Shown here: positions 1 through 12,211 of the stretch, one piece after another
How positions within the stretch are numbered: position 1 is the stretch's first letter
Layout: every line of letters begins with the position of its first letter
Assembly: GCA_946800325.1 (NCBI GenBank)
Contig: OX326958.1
Coordinates: 878,001 to 942,000 of the forward strand
Source: Luzula sylvatica
Taxonomy: Eukaryota; Streptophyta; Magnoliopsida; Poales; Juncaceae
Length of the DNA: 64,000 nt
Reading direction: 5' to 3'
Made by a program: the position numbers and the translations under genes
Notes under the pieces: generated by a model
Databases searched by the model: none
Seen by the model: the letters and a program-made list of their open reading frames with translations, nothing else
Told to the model about the DNA's origin: nothing

Positions 1-1399
1 TTTATTAATTGTTTCAGTTAGGTTAAAAAGATCGGAAAAGAGAATCATGGATGTTAGCTTTGTTGAGGTTATTTTCTCATTAATTAGACTATTTTTATTA
101 AACTCTTAACTAATTTTCAAATTAAACTTAATTAAAATATGAATTATTTCATATAATCAGGAAAAAAGAATCATGGTGAATATGGGGTTGAAGAATCTTT
201 GGATGAAATTTAAAGAACAATAGAGTAAATGAAAAAGGTAATTTTTCATAAGATTTGGGTTTATATGCATAATAATCACATATATAATTTTTTCGATTAA
301 TTTATTACTAAAAAAGGCCTTTTTGTATATTATTTATTCTTAATTATTGATATCACAATTTATAATTTTGCTTTAATTCTCTTCCTGTTCATTTTGAAGG
401 CATATGCTGACAGTTCATAAGTAGCGAGCTCAAGCTCCCACAACTCGAACAAGAGCTTTAACGTGCTCGCCAACAAGTATGTATTTCAGTTATTTTATTT
501 AGTAATTTTAATTATCTTTATTGAATTATCATTTTATAGGGTATTTTCGTGGTTCAGGTTGTGATGCGATTCATTATTTTCCAACTTTCAGGATTTCGAT
601 GTGGTCATTTGCAGCAGCAATGACGAGGCATATTATGCTGATATGGGCTTGGAGCGGTCGGAAAATGGCCTGCGATGTGTCTGGAGTGGGCCTAGGATGG
701 GTCGGAAGTGAGTCTTTGACGAGTCGGAGGCGGGTTTGGTAATAGTTAGAATGTCGGATTAGGGGTCATGTAATAGGCGACGACGTATCAGAGGCAACGG
801 CGATGATTTGGTTGTTTTCATTCAGACGATGACAAAGATCTTGCACCTGCGAAGAATGTATGTGTATAAAAATCTGGGCTATAATTTATTTTTCAGAAAT
901 CTATTATCCATAAAAAGTCTCAAATATTTCATAATTTTGTTTGTATATTTTTTGTTTCATTTCGGAAAAATTACGAAAGTACCCTTGGTCTTCTTCAGAT
1001 AAAAGGAGTCGAAAGGATCAAGTCTTTGAATCGCCTCTGCGAATGGAAGGAGAGTGCGATGAAGAAGGAGGATGTGATGAAGGAGGATCAAGTCTTACGA
1101 AATGCCTCTTTCGACGCATCAAATGTTCCAATTCGACCAACATAAAACAATCCCTATTATGTTTTTTTAAACATAACTACGTAGTTTATGTTGTGCTTTG
1201 ATTTACATAATAATGAACTAAGCATCAACTGTGTCGGGAACGACCCAGATCAAATATATTTCATGTTCTTCAATTTAAGCAACAACAAAAATTCACACTC
1301 GCAAAGAACATTTATGAACTCACCATAACTTGCAAAACCAATAACTCGCAAAATCAAAAGCATATCTAAAGTCTGACTCATCAAAAATTAAATCTCAAA
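1..1399. other. AT-rich non-genic stretch, probable Helitron body
   Basis: No coding sequence can be supported here. Short open frames between 521 and 1201 have no recognisable domain and no splice context. GA-rich direct repeats occur at about 1040-1090. The stretch lies directly upstream of a Helitron-like 3' terminus ending at 1435, so some or all of it may be the interior of that element. I could not find its 5' TC end. Confidence 0.4.
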
Positions 1400-1435
1400 A
1401 AACAAACCCGCGCATTTGCGCGGGTCCAACGCTAG
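1400..1435 (+). mobile_element. Helitron 3' terminus
   Basis: A GC-rich hairpin (CCCGCG-CATTTG-CGCGGG, 1408-1424) is followed after a short spacer by CTAG at 1432-1435 and then T. That is the standard 3' end of plant Helitrons: a subterminal hairpin, a CTRR end, and insertion between A and T. The 5' end could not be located and no Rep/helicase coding is visible, so this would be a non-autonomous copy or an end fragment. Confidence 0.7.
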
Positions 1436-1954
1436 TTATACCTAAATTAGGATAAACGAGTATATGGGTAATAAAATTAGGATAGTAATGGCTGAAATTA
1501 GGACAGTTGGGGCTTTCTTTATTGTTAGTTTTTCGTGTTTAGTTTAAAAATCAAGGGTAAATTGAGGCTTATTATTCTGCATTTTGTGTTATTTAGTTCT
1601 TAACATTTTTCTTAATTTTGTGTTATTTGAATTTTCGTACCCATTTGCAGAAAATATAATTCAAAGCCAAAACCAATTTTTGTACCAGTGTCGGTACCGA
1701 ATGGCCGTTGCCTAGACCAATTAAAAGCGAGGATGGAGGCTTGTCAGAAGCAGGGTCCACTTTAGATTTTTTCACCTCTCTTTTTGATTCTGCTTTTCAA
1801 GGTCCAGCACGAGGTTGTGTTACTGTATTCGATGAAATACTTGAGAGAATAGAGCTCAAGATATGGTGCACTTGAAGAAGCACTCGAGTTTAACGATCAA
1901 GCAACACTCAAATTCAATAAAAAGAGTCTTTTTGTAACTTGTTTGTATTTCCAA
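1436..1954. other. Non-genic stretch, unidentified
   Basis: AT-rich sequence with a more GC-balanced patch at about 1670-1900. The patch has no open frame longer than a few dozen codons. It could be a gene fragment, but I recognise nothing in it. Confidence 0.3.
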
Positions 1955-1963
1955 TTGTTAATA

Positions 1964-2226
1964 GGAAAAAGTTGGACATCCCCCCTTTTCTTCCCCCTCA
2001 ACCCTTGATGTGTCATCATAAGGCTTAACGCCTTCAAATTTAACATCTTAATTATGATTTAACATCTTGATTTATTTTTTAACATCTTAATTATGATGTT
2101 AAACTATAGATTAAGATATTAAATCATGATTTTAAGATATAAAATTTGATGGTGTTAAATCTTCCGGTGTATATCCCGAGGTGGGGGGAGAGATAGGGGA
2201 GAGATGGGGGAAGTGCATCATCACTC
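1964..2226. mobile_element. Mutator-like MITE, 263 bp, 9-bp TSD TTGTTAATA
   Basis: The element is flanked by identical 9-bp direct repeats TTGTTAATA (1955-1963 and 2227-2235). Its two halves are inverted copies: runs of CCCCC near the left end pair with GGGGG near the right end, and the inner arms are repeats of AACATCTTAATTATGAT in opposite orientations. The right terminus read inward begins GAGTGATGATGCA, close to the terminus of the hairpin MITE at 31455. A 9-bp target duplication is typical of Mutator-like elements. The outermost bases of the left end are diverged. Confidence 0.7.
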
Positions 2227-2235
2227 TTGTTAATA

Positions 2236-5200
2236 ATAGTAACTTTTGAATTGTTCGAGTCTTCGGCAGAGCTTCTTGGGTTCTCTTGCAGAGAAAGTGT
2301 GTCTTTTGTCTTTCGCAAAGAGAGATGAGAACATATAAATCTTCGACATAGAGAAGAGAAAGGTTTAACGGTTGGGGATTAAGTGTATTAACGGGTAAGA
2401 TTTAATAGTTGTGTTAACGGGTTTGGATTTTGCAGTATTGTATATTGAGGGTGTTTTGGTCAATAAACTTGAAATTTTATAATTTAATTAATTTTAATAA
2501 CAAAAAATCTGTTAAGTTTAATGGGAATTTAACTGTAAGGATAAATTTGATATTAAATAGAGTTTAGTAGGGATAAATTTAAAATTAATTGTATTTAGTA
2601 GGAATAAATATGATATTAACAATTTAAAAAGGACAAATATGTAATTTATGAGTTTAGTAGGAATATGTGAGAAATTTTCCCTTTTTTATATATTTATTCA
2701 TTAAGCAAAGAAAACATGATTTTTTTTTCGCTACATTTATTTATCATTTATACTTGTAATAATATCTCTTTTAAAGAACTCGATTTCTTTATTAGATTTG
2801 TGCCTGTATTTCTCTTTTGTTGGGAATCAACCCCTCGGCGGTGGACTCGGTGGGCAGCAGTTATCGCCACAGCACGCATGGCCACATGTCGGTTTAGGAT
2901 TGGTAACCAGATAGCAGCACCTACATGCTAATTAATTCACCAATCACAAATTAAACACACAACATTATTTAAGGAATTTGTAAGATAATGTCGAACATTA
3001 GTTATTATGAAATAATATATTAGCTCGAAAAGGAAATAGCTAAAATTTAGATCAAACGCCAGAGATTTTCTAGTATGATCTATATTTGATTTGTAAATTT
3101 TGATAATTTAACATCGATTCGCATTTGAGTACTTACGCAGCGACGCAGTTACTGTTGTGATGTAAAATACCAGTAAAATGATGACCCAAGAGATCAGAGC
3201 TAAGATGGACTTTTTTTTCATGTTCCTTTTCTCTCCTCTTTTTTCTCGTACCTCAAAATGATAATATAATTCTAATTGGGAAATAATGGACCCTTAAATA
3301 AGATAAATGATTTATTTATTTATTTATTTATTTTTTTAGAGAAAAAGAGAAAATGATTTATCTTTTAGAGAAAAAGAACGAAGACAAGCAAAGCCACTAT
3401 GTTTGATCGTTCACACCATTCATTTGTCCAGTGCATAGAATTTGGCGGAGTGACCAATTTTGACCCGAATTGACTGGGAGACTGTTTTTTTTTTATATAT
3501 AAATAGCCCGTAGGCAACTGGGAGACTGTTTGATGCGGTACAGAGGCATCAAAAATATTAAAAAAAAAGATTTTACTATCGCACTCTAGCTTTAGTGAAT
3601 CAGAGAGCGTCACGTGTCTCATTAGTGGGGAGTGCGCTTAGATTAAGTGCGGATGCTTTTAACTTGCAGTCAGCGAGCGGCCGCAAATATCCGGACAGCC
3701 ATGAATGTAAGTATTGAGCGCGAGTACGGAACGTGAGTATTGAATGCTTCAATTGATATTTTTCATTATACCTTTCATCACATGCGCATGCCCATTGTTA
3801 TAATTAAATGGTTATATACACTATATTTAAATTTTTTTTACTATATTTAATACCTTCGTAATATAACAAGGTACGATTTCATGACGGAATAAACAACTTG
3901 AATTTGAATTAAAAAATATAATATTAAATGGGGAATTCTATATAAATACAAGTTTTTCAAAATTGGAAGAAGAGTTTACTTCTACTTTATCCACAAAAAA
4001 TGTACAATTTTTATTTTTATAGCTACGTTAGATGAAATGCCTATCAAAATTCATTTAAGAATAAATAGACAAAAGATCTTTTTTTTAGGAGAAATAAATA
4101 AAAGATCTTAGGGTAATTCTTCCCTATCCCTGAAACTCACAACAACATTGATGATTGAATCATCTCACGTCATGGGGGCATGGTATTGATAGATAATCCC
4201 AATTTGAATTCAAATTTCCCACTCAATTTATGTACTCTTCTTTTGTTGGTTAATTCATGTACAAACAAATATATTATGACAATTAAGTAATGTAAATAAT
4301 TTGTAGCTAACTTAATAATTTGTAGCTAACTTAATTAACCAAATTATGATAATTAATTTATTTAGAAATAAGCATGCAATTTTTTTTTTTATAACTCAAT
4401 TAATCATATGTTGACAATTTAATGAACAATTAAAAGTTTGAAAATTCCATTTGAACTTAATTATCTCCAACTAATTGAGTTTTTTGGATAAACATTAATC
4501 AAGTCAGCACTTACATTTAATTAACAATTACTTAGGAATTTTAGATAATTCCAAAAAAATGAAAATGGACTTCAAAAATAATCAATTTCACTTTTCAATT
4601 TTTAGGAAACCGATTAACAGTTAATTAACGTTTTGGAAATATACAAATTAATCAATTTCACTTGTCAATTTTAAATTTTAAATAAACCATCAATTAACTG
4701 TCAATTGAAATTTCTTAATTAACAATTAAATAATTCTAACAATAAATTGAAACAATTTTAACAGTCAATTAACTGTCCATTGAAATTTTTTAACATTAAA
4801 ATACAATTCTTCATTAATACACTTCATTCAGAAATTAATCATCAATTAACTAAACAAAAAAATCTATAGGAATACAAATATTAACAAATACCACAATTTA
4901 CATTTTAACAGTTCATAATTATCATTAAACAAACATCATCAATAAACAATAATTAATCATCCATAAACAGTAATTAAAATTGAACTGTTAATTGAACAAC
5001 AATTGAACAGTAATTTAAACAGAATTTAACAGTTCATAATACAATCTCTGAAATTAAAATGCAATTAAGCCATGAATTAATCATCCATAAACAGTTTATA
5101 CAATCCATAAACAGTAATTAATCATCCATAAACAGTAATTTAACAGTTCATAATGCAATCCATGAATTAAACAACAATTGAACAGTAATTCGAGGAATTA

Positions 5201-5800
5201 AAATGCAATTAAGCCAATTTAATAGAAAATTCAAAAAAACCCATGAATTAAAACAGCAAAAAATAAAGGTCCTTAAAAAAAGAACACTAAATCGATGAAG
5301 TTAAAAAAACCCATGAAGTAACCCATGAATTAACAACATAATTAAAACATCAATTAAGTCAATTAAGTCAATATTAGCAAAAAAGAAAGGTCATTAAAAT
5401 AGCAAATTCAGATCTGGACTGTTTTAAAAAAAAAAAAAAACTCGGAAAACAACAAGGAATCACTCACAAATCTCTGAAATCGATGAAAAAACAGCAAAAA
5501 ATGTTTATGGTACAAGAAAATACGAAATCAACAGTGAAAATCCAAAAAATCAGTAGATTTTATGAAATCTTACTATATCTTGGAGTATCCAACCCCTAAT
5601 TATACGAAATTTAGGAAAATAATCGAAAATAAACACTAGAAACAAAAAATGAAACTCTTAACGAAAAAAAAACACCAAAAAAACTCAAAAGCAACGAAAA
5701 AATAAATCCAATTGATGCAAAATCCTAAGAAATTGAGGTTCGATTAACAATAAATCAAACTTCGAAGAACAAAAAACACTTACTATTAACATCGAAGCTT
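2236..5800. other. AT-rich filler with degenerate short repeats
   Basis: No gene is visible. From about 2390 to 2670 there are degenerate GGGATAAATTTGATATTAA-type repeats. From about 4260 to 5350 the strand is very A-rich, with recurrent words such as CCATAAACAGTAATTA and TTAACAGTTCATAAT scattered several times. These look like decayed tandem or transposon DNA. The open frames here are short and compositionally biased. Confidence 0.5.
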
Positions 5801-6075
5801 GATCTCCATTAATGCAAACTGGCGGAGAAGAAAGACGATGCTTCTTCTAGAAAACGACGGAGAAGACACTTCCATCATCAACTCCATCGTCAACTCCATC
5901 CAAGCTTGATCTCCATTAATTCAGAGAAAGCAGGGCTGTGTGTGCGCGTCTTGGCGTCTTCAATCAATCGCCAACTCCATCGTCAATCGCCAGCTCCATC
6001 GGTGGCGTCGCCAGCTCCATTCTGCGTTGGGACGTCGTCCTCTCGGTTAGGGTTTCGGGTTTCTCTCTTCGTGAG

Positions 6076-6130
<55 letters not shown>

Positions 6131-6184
6131 TGTGTGTGGTGCGTGGCATGCGTGTTCAGAGAGAGAGAGAGTTGTGGCATGCGT

Positions 6185-6224
<40 letters not shown>

Positions 6225-6270
6225 GGTGTGTGTGGTGCGTGGCATGCGTGTTGAGTGGGATTAATGGTCA
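5796..6270. repeat. GT/GA microsatellites with short duplications
   Basis: The 20-bp string AAGCTTGATCTCCATTAAT occurs at about 5798 and 5904, and CTCCATCGTCAA words recur between 5880 and 6010. From about 6077 to 6230 there are alternating (GT)n and (GA)n tracts, separated by a repeated GTGGTGCGTGGCATGCGTGTT unit. All overlapping reading frames here are low-complexity translations and are not annotated as genes. Confidence 0.8.
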
Positions 6271-6361
6271 ATCCGATTTCGTAATGTCCAATGGACGGCC
6301 CAACCCAATTGAAACCCATGCGTCATGCTTACTCAATCGTCGACCCGCGGGTGGATATGGG

Positions 6362-6918
6362 CTATGTTGCACGGATACGGATACGGGTAGCGTATCCGAT
6401 ACGATACGGATACGGCGATACGGTAATTTTCAAAAAATCACGGATACGGGGATACGGCAATTTAATATATTTATATTATATATAATTAATAAATAAATAA
6501 ATAATTAAATAATTAATTAATTATATTTTTAAATTAAATATCATGGCAATAAATAATATCAAGCAAACAATACAAGTATCATAAAACTATCATAAACTTG
6601 TTCTAGAAATATTTTAGAACTAATCTAGAAGTATCCTAGAAGTATCCTATATAATTTATTTAAAAATATTATGGGCCAAAATATATAATGGGCCGAAGTA
6701 TCCTAAATGAAGTATCCCAGCCGTATCCTGGCCGTATCCCCAGCCGTATCCTGGCCGTATCCCCGCCGTATCCGAAAAATATAAATATTAAAATATTCGG
6801 ATACGCCACGTGACGTATCCGATACGTATCTGAGCCGTATCGCACCCGTATCCGTATCCGTATCGGATACGCGTATCCTCAGGATACTTCTGCGTTTTTG
6901 AAGTATTCGCGTAATATA
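6362..6918 (+). mobile_element. GATACGG-rich Mutator-like MITE, copy 1 (557 bp)
   Basis: The left terminus CTATGTTGCACGGATAC and the right terminus (reverse complement TATATTACGCGAATAC) form an imperfect terminal inverted repeat. The flanks GGATATGGG (6353-6361) and GGATATGAG (6919-6927) match at 8 of 9 bases, giving a 9-bp target duplication. Both subterminal regions are dense arrays of GGATAC/GTATCC words and the middle is AT-rich. A CACGTGACGTAT motif lies at about 6807. A second copy in opposite orientation is at 32016-32498. No coding capacity, so non-autonomous. It ends about 525 bp upstream of the NLR 1 start codon. Confidence 0.8.
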
Positions 6919-6927
6919 GGATATGAG

Positions 6928-7290
6928 GGTTACCATATATGCCCCCAAAAATTAGTATTACTAAATGTTTTCATTTTTTTCCCCAAAATAAACAAACAAG
7001 AAAACGCCCACTACAAAAAAGTTCTTTTTTTTCAATTTGAAAATGTTATGTTCTCATTTAGTTTTCAAATCAAGATGTATAAAATAATTCAAAGATTTTC
7101 AATTGGAATGCAGATGATTATTGATTAAATAATGAACATAAAAAATTTCACCACAGGAATCAAACAATAGTATATACATCCAATTAAAATATCAGTCTAT
7201 TAGCGGAAAAGTGGGAAATAATAGAAGCGGAAAAGGGAAAACCCCACCCATTAATGGATGGAAACCCCAATAATAAGAGAGAGAGAGAGC
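6928..7290. other. NLR 1 upstream region
   Basis: AT-rich sequence between the MITE and the core promoter of NLR 1. It carries a GGAAAAGTGGG/GGAAAAGGGAA partial repeat at about 7205-7240 and a GA run at 7277-7289. No gene seen. Confidence 0.5.
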
Positions 7291-7291
7291 C

Positions 7292-7298
7292 TATAAAG
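7292..7298 (+). promoter_or_regulatory. Putative TATA box of NLR 1
   Basis: TATAAAG sits 153 bp upstream of the ATG at 7445, just after a GA microsatellite. A start site about 30 bp downstream would give a 5'UTR of roughly 120 nt containing a CA-repeat and a CT-rich stretch, common in plant leaders. Confidence 0.5.
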
Positions 7299-7444
7299 TG
7301 GAAAATAATTGAAGTTGACGACCAGATCTAAAATTTCACATGGAATGCACATGCAACACACACACACACCCACACACCCTTCTCTTTTTTGTCTTGTATT
7401 TTCCATAGCCTCTCTCTCTCACTGCATAGTTCATAATAATAGAC

Positions 7445-10129
7445 ATGGCCGAGTCTGCTATTTCTTCCGTTTTAAGCACACTCGGCAATCTCGCAATCAC
7501 AGAGACCAAATTCCTTAAAGGGGTTCCTGATCAAGTGGAGTCCATACAAAGCGAGCTCAAATCGATGCAAGGCTTCTTGAGTGATGCCGAATTCAGACAG
7601 AGCAAGGGAGATAAGAGTGCATCAATCTTGGTTCAAGAGATCAGAGATGCTGCCTATGAGGCGGAAAATGTGATTGCAAAGATTAATTGGATGCAGAGAC
7701 GGAACAATCAGAACAAAGGGTATCTAGGCATATTATCAAGGTACAAAGATGTTTCTCGTAGTGATTTAATAATCCTTCATGAGACAGGGAAAAAGATTGA
7801 AAAAATAAAGAAAAAAATAAGTGAGATTTTCCAAAATAAAGATAAATATGATCCAACCAAATTAGGGGAAACAAGTACACATACAGATCAGATAGATTTT
7901 TATATGGAAGATGATCTGAATATGCAAAGATTGATAACTCCTTATCTCGAAAACAAAGATGAAGTTATCGATTTTCATAATGAAATAGATAAAATTATTG
8001 AACAACTAACTGATCCATTAAATAAAGATTTAACGTTCATTTCTCTAGTGGGTATGGGGGGGATTGGTAAATCTACGCTTGCTAACAAAGTATTTAGTGA
8101 TCCCATAATACAAAATAATTTCAATGCACTTGCCTGGATATCCGTATCTCAAAGTTACAAACCCATAGAATTATTAAAGGATATAATGAAAAAAATTATG
8201 AATATTAAAAAAGAGAAACTTAATTCAAATGAAAATGAGATTACAGAACATGAATTAGAGAACATGCCAGAAAAGGAAGTTAAAGAGAAACTCCACGAGT
8301 TTTTAAAGAATAAAAAATACTTGATAGTAATAGATGATGTTTGGACCGAAAAAGCTTTGGATCAAATTACTTGTAAAAATACGATATTTCCCAATTCAAA
8401 TAATGGTAGTAGAATTATACTAACAACTCGTAATATGCAAGTAGCAAATCGTACGCACCATCTCAATCATATTCATAACATTGAACTCCTCGACAAAGAA
8501 AAAAGTTGGGAGTTCCTCCGCAAGAAAGCTTTTTGTTTTCCAAACAAGATTAATGAAATCACTCTAAAAGAGCTAGAAAATATCGGTAAAGAGCTCGCAA
8601 AAAAATGTAATGGCCTTCCTCTTGCCCTTTCAGTATTGGGAGGTGTTTTATCCAAAAACGTTGATCCGGATGTTTGGTCAAGAATAATCGATAATTTCGA
8701 TTGGGAAGAAATGGACAAAGAAAAAAACATTGTAGAAATACTAGCTCTTAGTTTTCACGATCTCCCAAACCATCTCAAGTCATGTTTTTTATACATGGCA
8801 TGTTTTCCCGAAGACCATCTTATTTCAACCTCCAACCTAATTAAAATGTGGATTGCGGAAGGTTTTATTCCTTCCAAAAGTAATTTTTCTTATGAAAAAA
8901 CGGGTAGAAAATATTTAGATGAGTTGGCTCACCGATCTATGATACAAGTTGTCGAAACGAGTAAAACTCATGGTTGGATCAAAAGAATAAGAATGCATGA
9001 TATTTTACGTGACTTTTGCATTGAAGAAAGTGCAAAAACCGGGTTCTTCAAAATTTGCAATAATCTTGACAATTTTGAAGCGTCCCCATCAGATGGCATG
9101 ATAGCTTATCGAGTCTCTTTTAATAAATTCTTTAGCAATGAAGTGAGTGTGTCTATGCCAAATATGCGCACTATTATAGGTTTTGATTTACCCAAACCAT
9201 CATTGTGTGGGTTGAATTATTTACGAGTTCTGGAACTGGTGGGCCTTTCGGATATTAAAAAGTTACCCGATGAAATCGGGAGGATGATATTTCTGAAATA
9301 TATTGGTTTGAGAAAATGCGGTAATATAAATTTACCTTCTTCAATTGGAAATCTCATAAATTTACAAACTTTCGATTCAAGAGACACCGAAATAGGTAAT
9401 TCAGTGCCCGCTTCTTTTTGGAAAATCTCAACACTTAGACATATCTATTTGAATTTTGGTAGGGGTTGGGTTTGTAAACTGAAACTACCAAATCAGGATG
9501 ATTTGCCGAACGTTCAAACATTACATATAAATTCATCTCGTAACCTTACAAATGAAAGTACATTTATTAGAACACTAGACAAAAAAAGTGAGATTTCCTC
9601 TCTCTCCTTGGATAATTTGGTGTTACCTCTAGAACCTATTACAGTGTTGTCAAATCATCCCGGTGTTCGGGAGTTGTCACTATCTGGGAGAATTTACACC
9701 ACAAATAAAAGCCTACCAAATAATACTCTCTTCCCACCCAACCTGAGGAAGTTGAAGTTAGAAAGTATATGTTTGAAGGAAGATCCGATGCCTATTCTAG
9801 AGTTGCTTCCATTCCTTGTTGTTCTTCAATTAAGTATGTGTGGATACCTAGGGGATAAAATGTCATGCTCCAGTGGTGGATTCCGTCGATTGCAACACAT
9901 GTTACTCTTTTTTTTTAAGGTAGAGGGGTGGAAAATAGAAGCTGGCTCAATGCCTAGACTTTCCAAACTTATCCTCGGATACTGTCGAAATATGAGGATG
10001 CAACCCGAGGAATTGGTGCATCTCCCTGCTCTTAAGGAGCTCCAGGTGATTCACATGCCCGAGTTTCCAGAGGAAACCTGTAGCAAGCTTCGGGAGATTG
10101 GATGCAAGGTGATTAGAATTGATGGATGA
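7445..10129 (+). CDS. CC-NB-LRR (CNL) disease resistance protein, paralog 1
   Basis: A single open frame of 894 aa encodes a complete intracellular immune receptor of the RPP13/Rx-like CNL class. It is expected to sense pathogen effectors and trigger cell death through nucleotide exchange. Domains: Rx-type coiled coil about residues 1-130 (degenerate EDVID-type motif near 71-77); NB-ARC about 165-520 with P-loop GMGGIGKST at 203-211, kinase-2 YLIVIDDVW at 292-300, RNBS-B GSRIILTTRN at 321-330, GLPL at 390-393, the RNBS-D block CFLYMACFPEDH at 447-458 and MHD at 517-519; then irregular leucine-rich repeats from about 560 to the end. All key motifs are present, so it looks functional. Start: the first ATG after the leader, giving the standard MAESAISSVL N-terminus and matched exactly by paralog 2 at 33091. 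No TIR, no integrated decoy domain. The coding region has no intron, but a 3'UTR intron follows immediately. Confidence 0.95.
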   Translation: MAESAISSVLSTLGNLAITETKFLKGVPDQVESIQSELKSMQGFLSDAEFRQSKGDKSASILVQEIRDAAYEAENVIAKINWMQRRNNQNKGYLGILSRYKDVSRSDLIILHETGKKIEKIKKKISEIFQNKDKYDPTKLGETSTHTDQIDFYMEDDLNMQRLITPYLENKDEVIDFHNEIDKIIEQLTDPLNKDLTFISLVGMGGIGKSTLANKVFSDPIIQNNFNALAWISVSQSYKPIELLKDIMKKIMNIKKEKLNSNENEITEHELENMPEKEVKEKLHEFLKNKKYLIVIDDVWTEKALDQITCKNTIFPNSNNGSRIILTTRNMQVANRTHHLNHIHNIELLDKEKSWEFLRKKAFCFPNKINEITLKELENIGKELAKKCNGLPLALSVLGGVLSKNVDPDVWSRIIDNFDWEEMDKEKNIVEILALSFHDLPNHLKSCFLYMACFPEDHLISTSNLIKMWIAEGFIPSKSNFSYEKTGRKYLDELAHRSMIQVVETSKTHGWIKRIRMHDILRDFCIEESAKTGFFKICNNLDNFEASPSDGMIAYRVSFNKFFSNEVSVSMPNMRTIIGFDLPKPSLCGLNYLRVLELVGLSDIKKLPDEIGRMIFLKYIGLRKCGNINLPSSIGNLINLQTFDSRDTEIGNSVPASFWKISTLRHIYLNFGRGWVCKLKLPNQDDLPNVQTLHINSSRNLTNESTFIRTLDKKSEISSLSLDNLVLPLEPITVLSNHPGVRELSLSGRIYTTNKSLPNNTLFPPNLRKLKLESICLKEDPMPILELLPFLVVLQLSMCGYLGDKMSCSSGGFRRLQHMLLFFFKVEGWKIEAGSMPRLSKLILGYCRNMRMQPEELVHLPALKELQVIHMPEFPEETCSKLREIGCKVIRIDG

Positions 10130-10130
10130 A

Positions 10131-10248
10131 GTAAGTAATTTTCTTTTACTTAATTACTTTAGTAGCAGATTTAATTTATTTGTCTAGCATTTATATTTAA
10201 TAATATCTTGTTCGGTGACTAACTCATATTTGTTTGTATATATTGCAG
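10131..10248 (+). other. Probable 3'UTR intron of NLR 1 (118 bp)
   Basis: GTAAGTAA begins two bases after the TGA stop and the segment ends TATTGCAG before GAAATGGATGG. NLR 2 has the same donor and acceptor contexts, with a 304-bp intervening sequence. Homology between the loci continues in the downstream exon to about 10550 (AATTATGGAGCAAATC...), which supports a shared 3'UTR. Confidence 0.65.
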
Positions 10249-11610
10249 GAAATGGATGGATGTGCTTGCATGATTTTACTTATTTAATTTCCTTGAATTG
10301 GTTCCCTTCAAAAAACAAAAAAAATCCTTGAATTGGATTGAGTGTGTTTTTATAAACAAGTATGGTTTGTTATTGTGTGCATTATTTCCTTCCATTTCTA
10401 AACATTCGTGTGTGTGTGTTTTTATTATGATTTTGTTGTAATAATTATGGAGCAAATCTTAAACTCTAAACAAATTGCTTGGATTTTTTTATATTTGTGT
10501 GCTTGATTTTTTAGTAGATTAATTAATCGGATAAAGTTGTATAACTGAAATTATGGATTTTATTTTTTTGGTAAATATGATCATTAGTTTGCAATTTAGC
10601 CGCTGTAATTTTCAAAATAAAAAGAATTGTAATTTAGTCCCTGTTAATTCGAGAAGTTATTGTTTTGCAGGATATTTGTGGGACCTAGTGCGCAGAAAAC
10701 TGCGTACCGGGCTCTTCTTTTTGCAGGATATTTCGAGAAGTGTTAATAAAGTGTTTTTTGTTAATCATCCGGAAACACGGGCTCTTCTTTTTTTATCAAT
10801 ACGTACTAATAAACAAAAATTTAGTACATATTCATTTCAATGAGCTTTCAAGTTCTTGTTAATTGCTCGGGTTTTAGGGTGTACATAATTTAATTTTGTT
10901 CATGTTTTCGTTTTTAGTTATTGTTAATGGACTATCTGAATTAGTATAGTTTGACGTTAATTGTAATGTCATTCTTATATTAATAATTTGGGTATTGATA
11001 ATGGTTAAACGTGTGATTAGTGGTTAATGAATTTTATGTTCACAATCTTAATTCTTTAAAATTAACAGGTGTAACAGGTTTACAAACTATTTAAGTTTGA
11101 AAATATATTTGGTAATCAACAAGGCCGGCTCAATTGGATAGACCATCTAGGTGAATGTCTTAAGGCCATTTTCAAATTGAAGGCCCTTTTCTAGACAACA
11201 TTGGATAATGTAAAAAAATTTAGAAAGAAAGGTGACATGAAATATGATCTTCCCCCATATGCAAAATTTATAATAAGAAACATATTAAGAAGGATATTAA
11301 AGTCTCGTCATTTTCTAACTTGGTCTTGGCCCGAATCAAAATCAAATCAAAATACTAATTCAATCCCGAAATGATGTATTGACAATGACATTAATTAGTA
11401 GTAGTAAACTATAAATATTTTTTTTGTTGTAATTCTATATAAGATGGAAAATAAAAATATTAATCGTTTCATACTTCATTGATGAATTGGACGTTTTTAC
11501 TGGAATTGATTACCACCATCCTTTTGTAATTAAATTTAAATTTTACAAATATGGAAAAAAATATTTGGATAGATCGATTCACCATTTACCACCTGTGAAA
11601 CGTATGAAAT
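10249..11610. other. NLR 1 3'UTR followed by non-genic DNA
   Basis: The first ~300 bp are homologous to the DNA downstream of NLR 2 and are the likely 3'UTR. Beyond it, about 10650-10830 has a duplicated GGGCTCTTCTTTTT/TTGCAGGATATTT pattern. About 11120-11200 has a GGCCGGCTCAATTGG...AAGGCC patch that looks like old repeat DNA. No gene is supported. Confidence 0.45.
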
Positions 11611-11939
11611 TTAGGGCATGTTTGGGTGACCGTGTTAGAAATTACCTGAAGTAAATTAACTTTCCGCAAGTCGACTTCCCGAAAATGCACTTCAAATTTA
11701 AATGTTTGGATTCACGAAACTGAAACTACTGGATTTATAGTTTTTATGTTTGGGTTGATGTAATTGAATTATAAATTTCAAGATTTATATCTACTAAAAT
11801 TTGCAAATAAATTTGGGCAAAATTTTATAAGAAGACACAATATGTTTCAGATTTACTACAATAGACTAAAAAGTTTGAAAATTTGAGATATGACCCTCAG
11901 AGATGTAGAAATTGGTTTTTTCCTTGATATATTAACTCA

Positions 11940-11965
11940 TATTGCATCCATATATATACCCATAT

Positions 11966-12020
<55 letters not shown>

Positions 12021-12041
12021 CATCCATATATATACCCATAT

Positions 12042-12100
<59 letters not shown>
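11940..12100. repeat. (AT)n microsatellites within a duplicated unit
   Basis: Two AT dinucleotide tracts (about 11969-12018 and 12047-12099) each follow the sequence ATTGCATCCATATATATACCCATATTGC or part of it, so a unit containing the microsatellite seed has itself been duplicated. It lies inside the Tourist-like element. Confidence 0.9.
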
Positions 12101-12103
<3 letters not shown>

Positions 12104-12211
12104 GAAAAAAAAACATCAAAATAAAAATCGTAAGTTTTTTTTATCAAATCTTAATAAATTAAAATTATAAGTATTTTATATCGAGAATAATCATATTTTT
12201 CAAAGAAAATA

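Noticed and set aside
5906..6496. Overlapping open frames rich in Arg-Glu, Cys-Val or Ser-Leu
   Set aside because: They translate GT/GA microsatellites and show the same dipeptide repeats in several frames.
8473..8730. Minus-strand frames inside both NLR coding regions (also 7683, 33329, 34119, 35566)
   Set aside because: They are shadows of the NLR frame, conserved only because the sense strand is conserved.
10553..10843. 96-codon frame downstream of NLR 1
   Set aside because: AT-rich, no domain, no counterpart at the NLR 2 locus, and partly made of a duplicated CTCTTCTTTTT segment.
11890..12147. Ile/Tyr-repeat frames on both strands
   Set aside because: Pure products of the (AT)n microsatellites.
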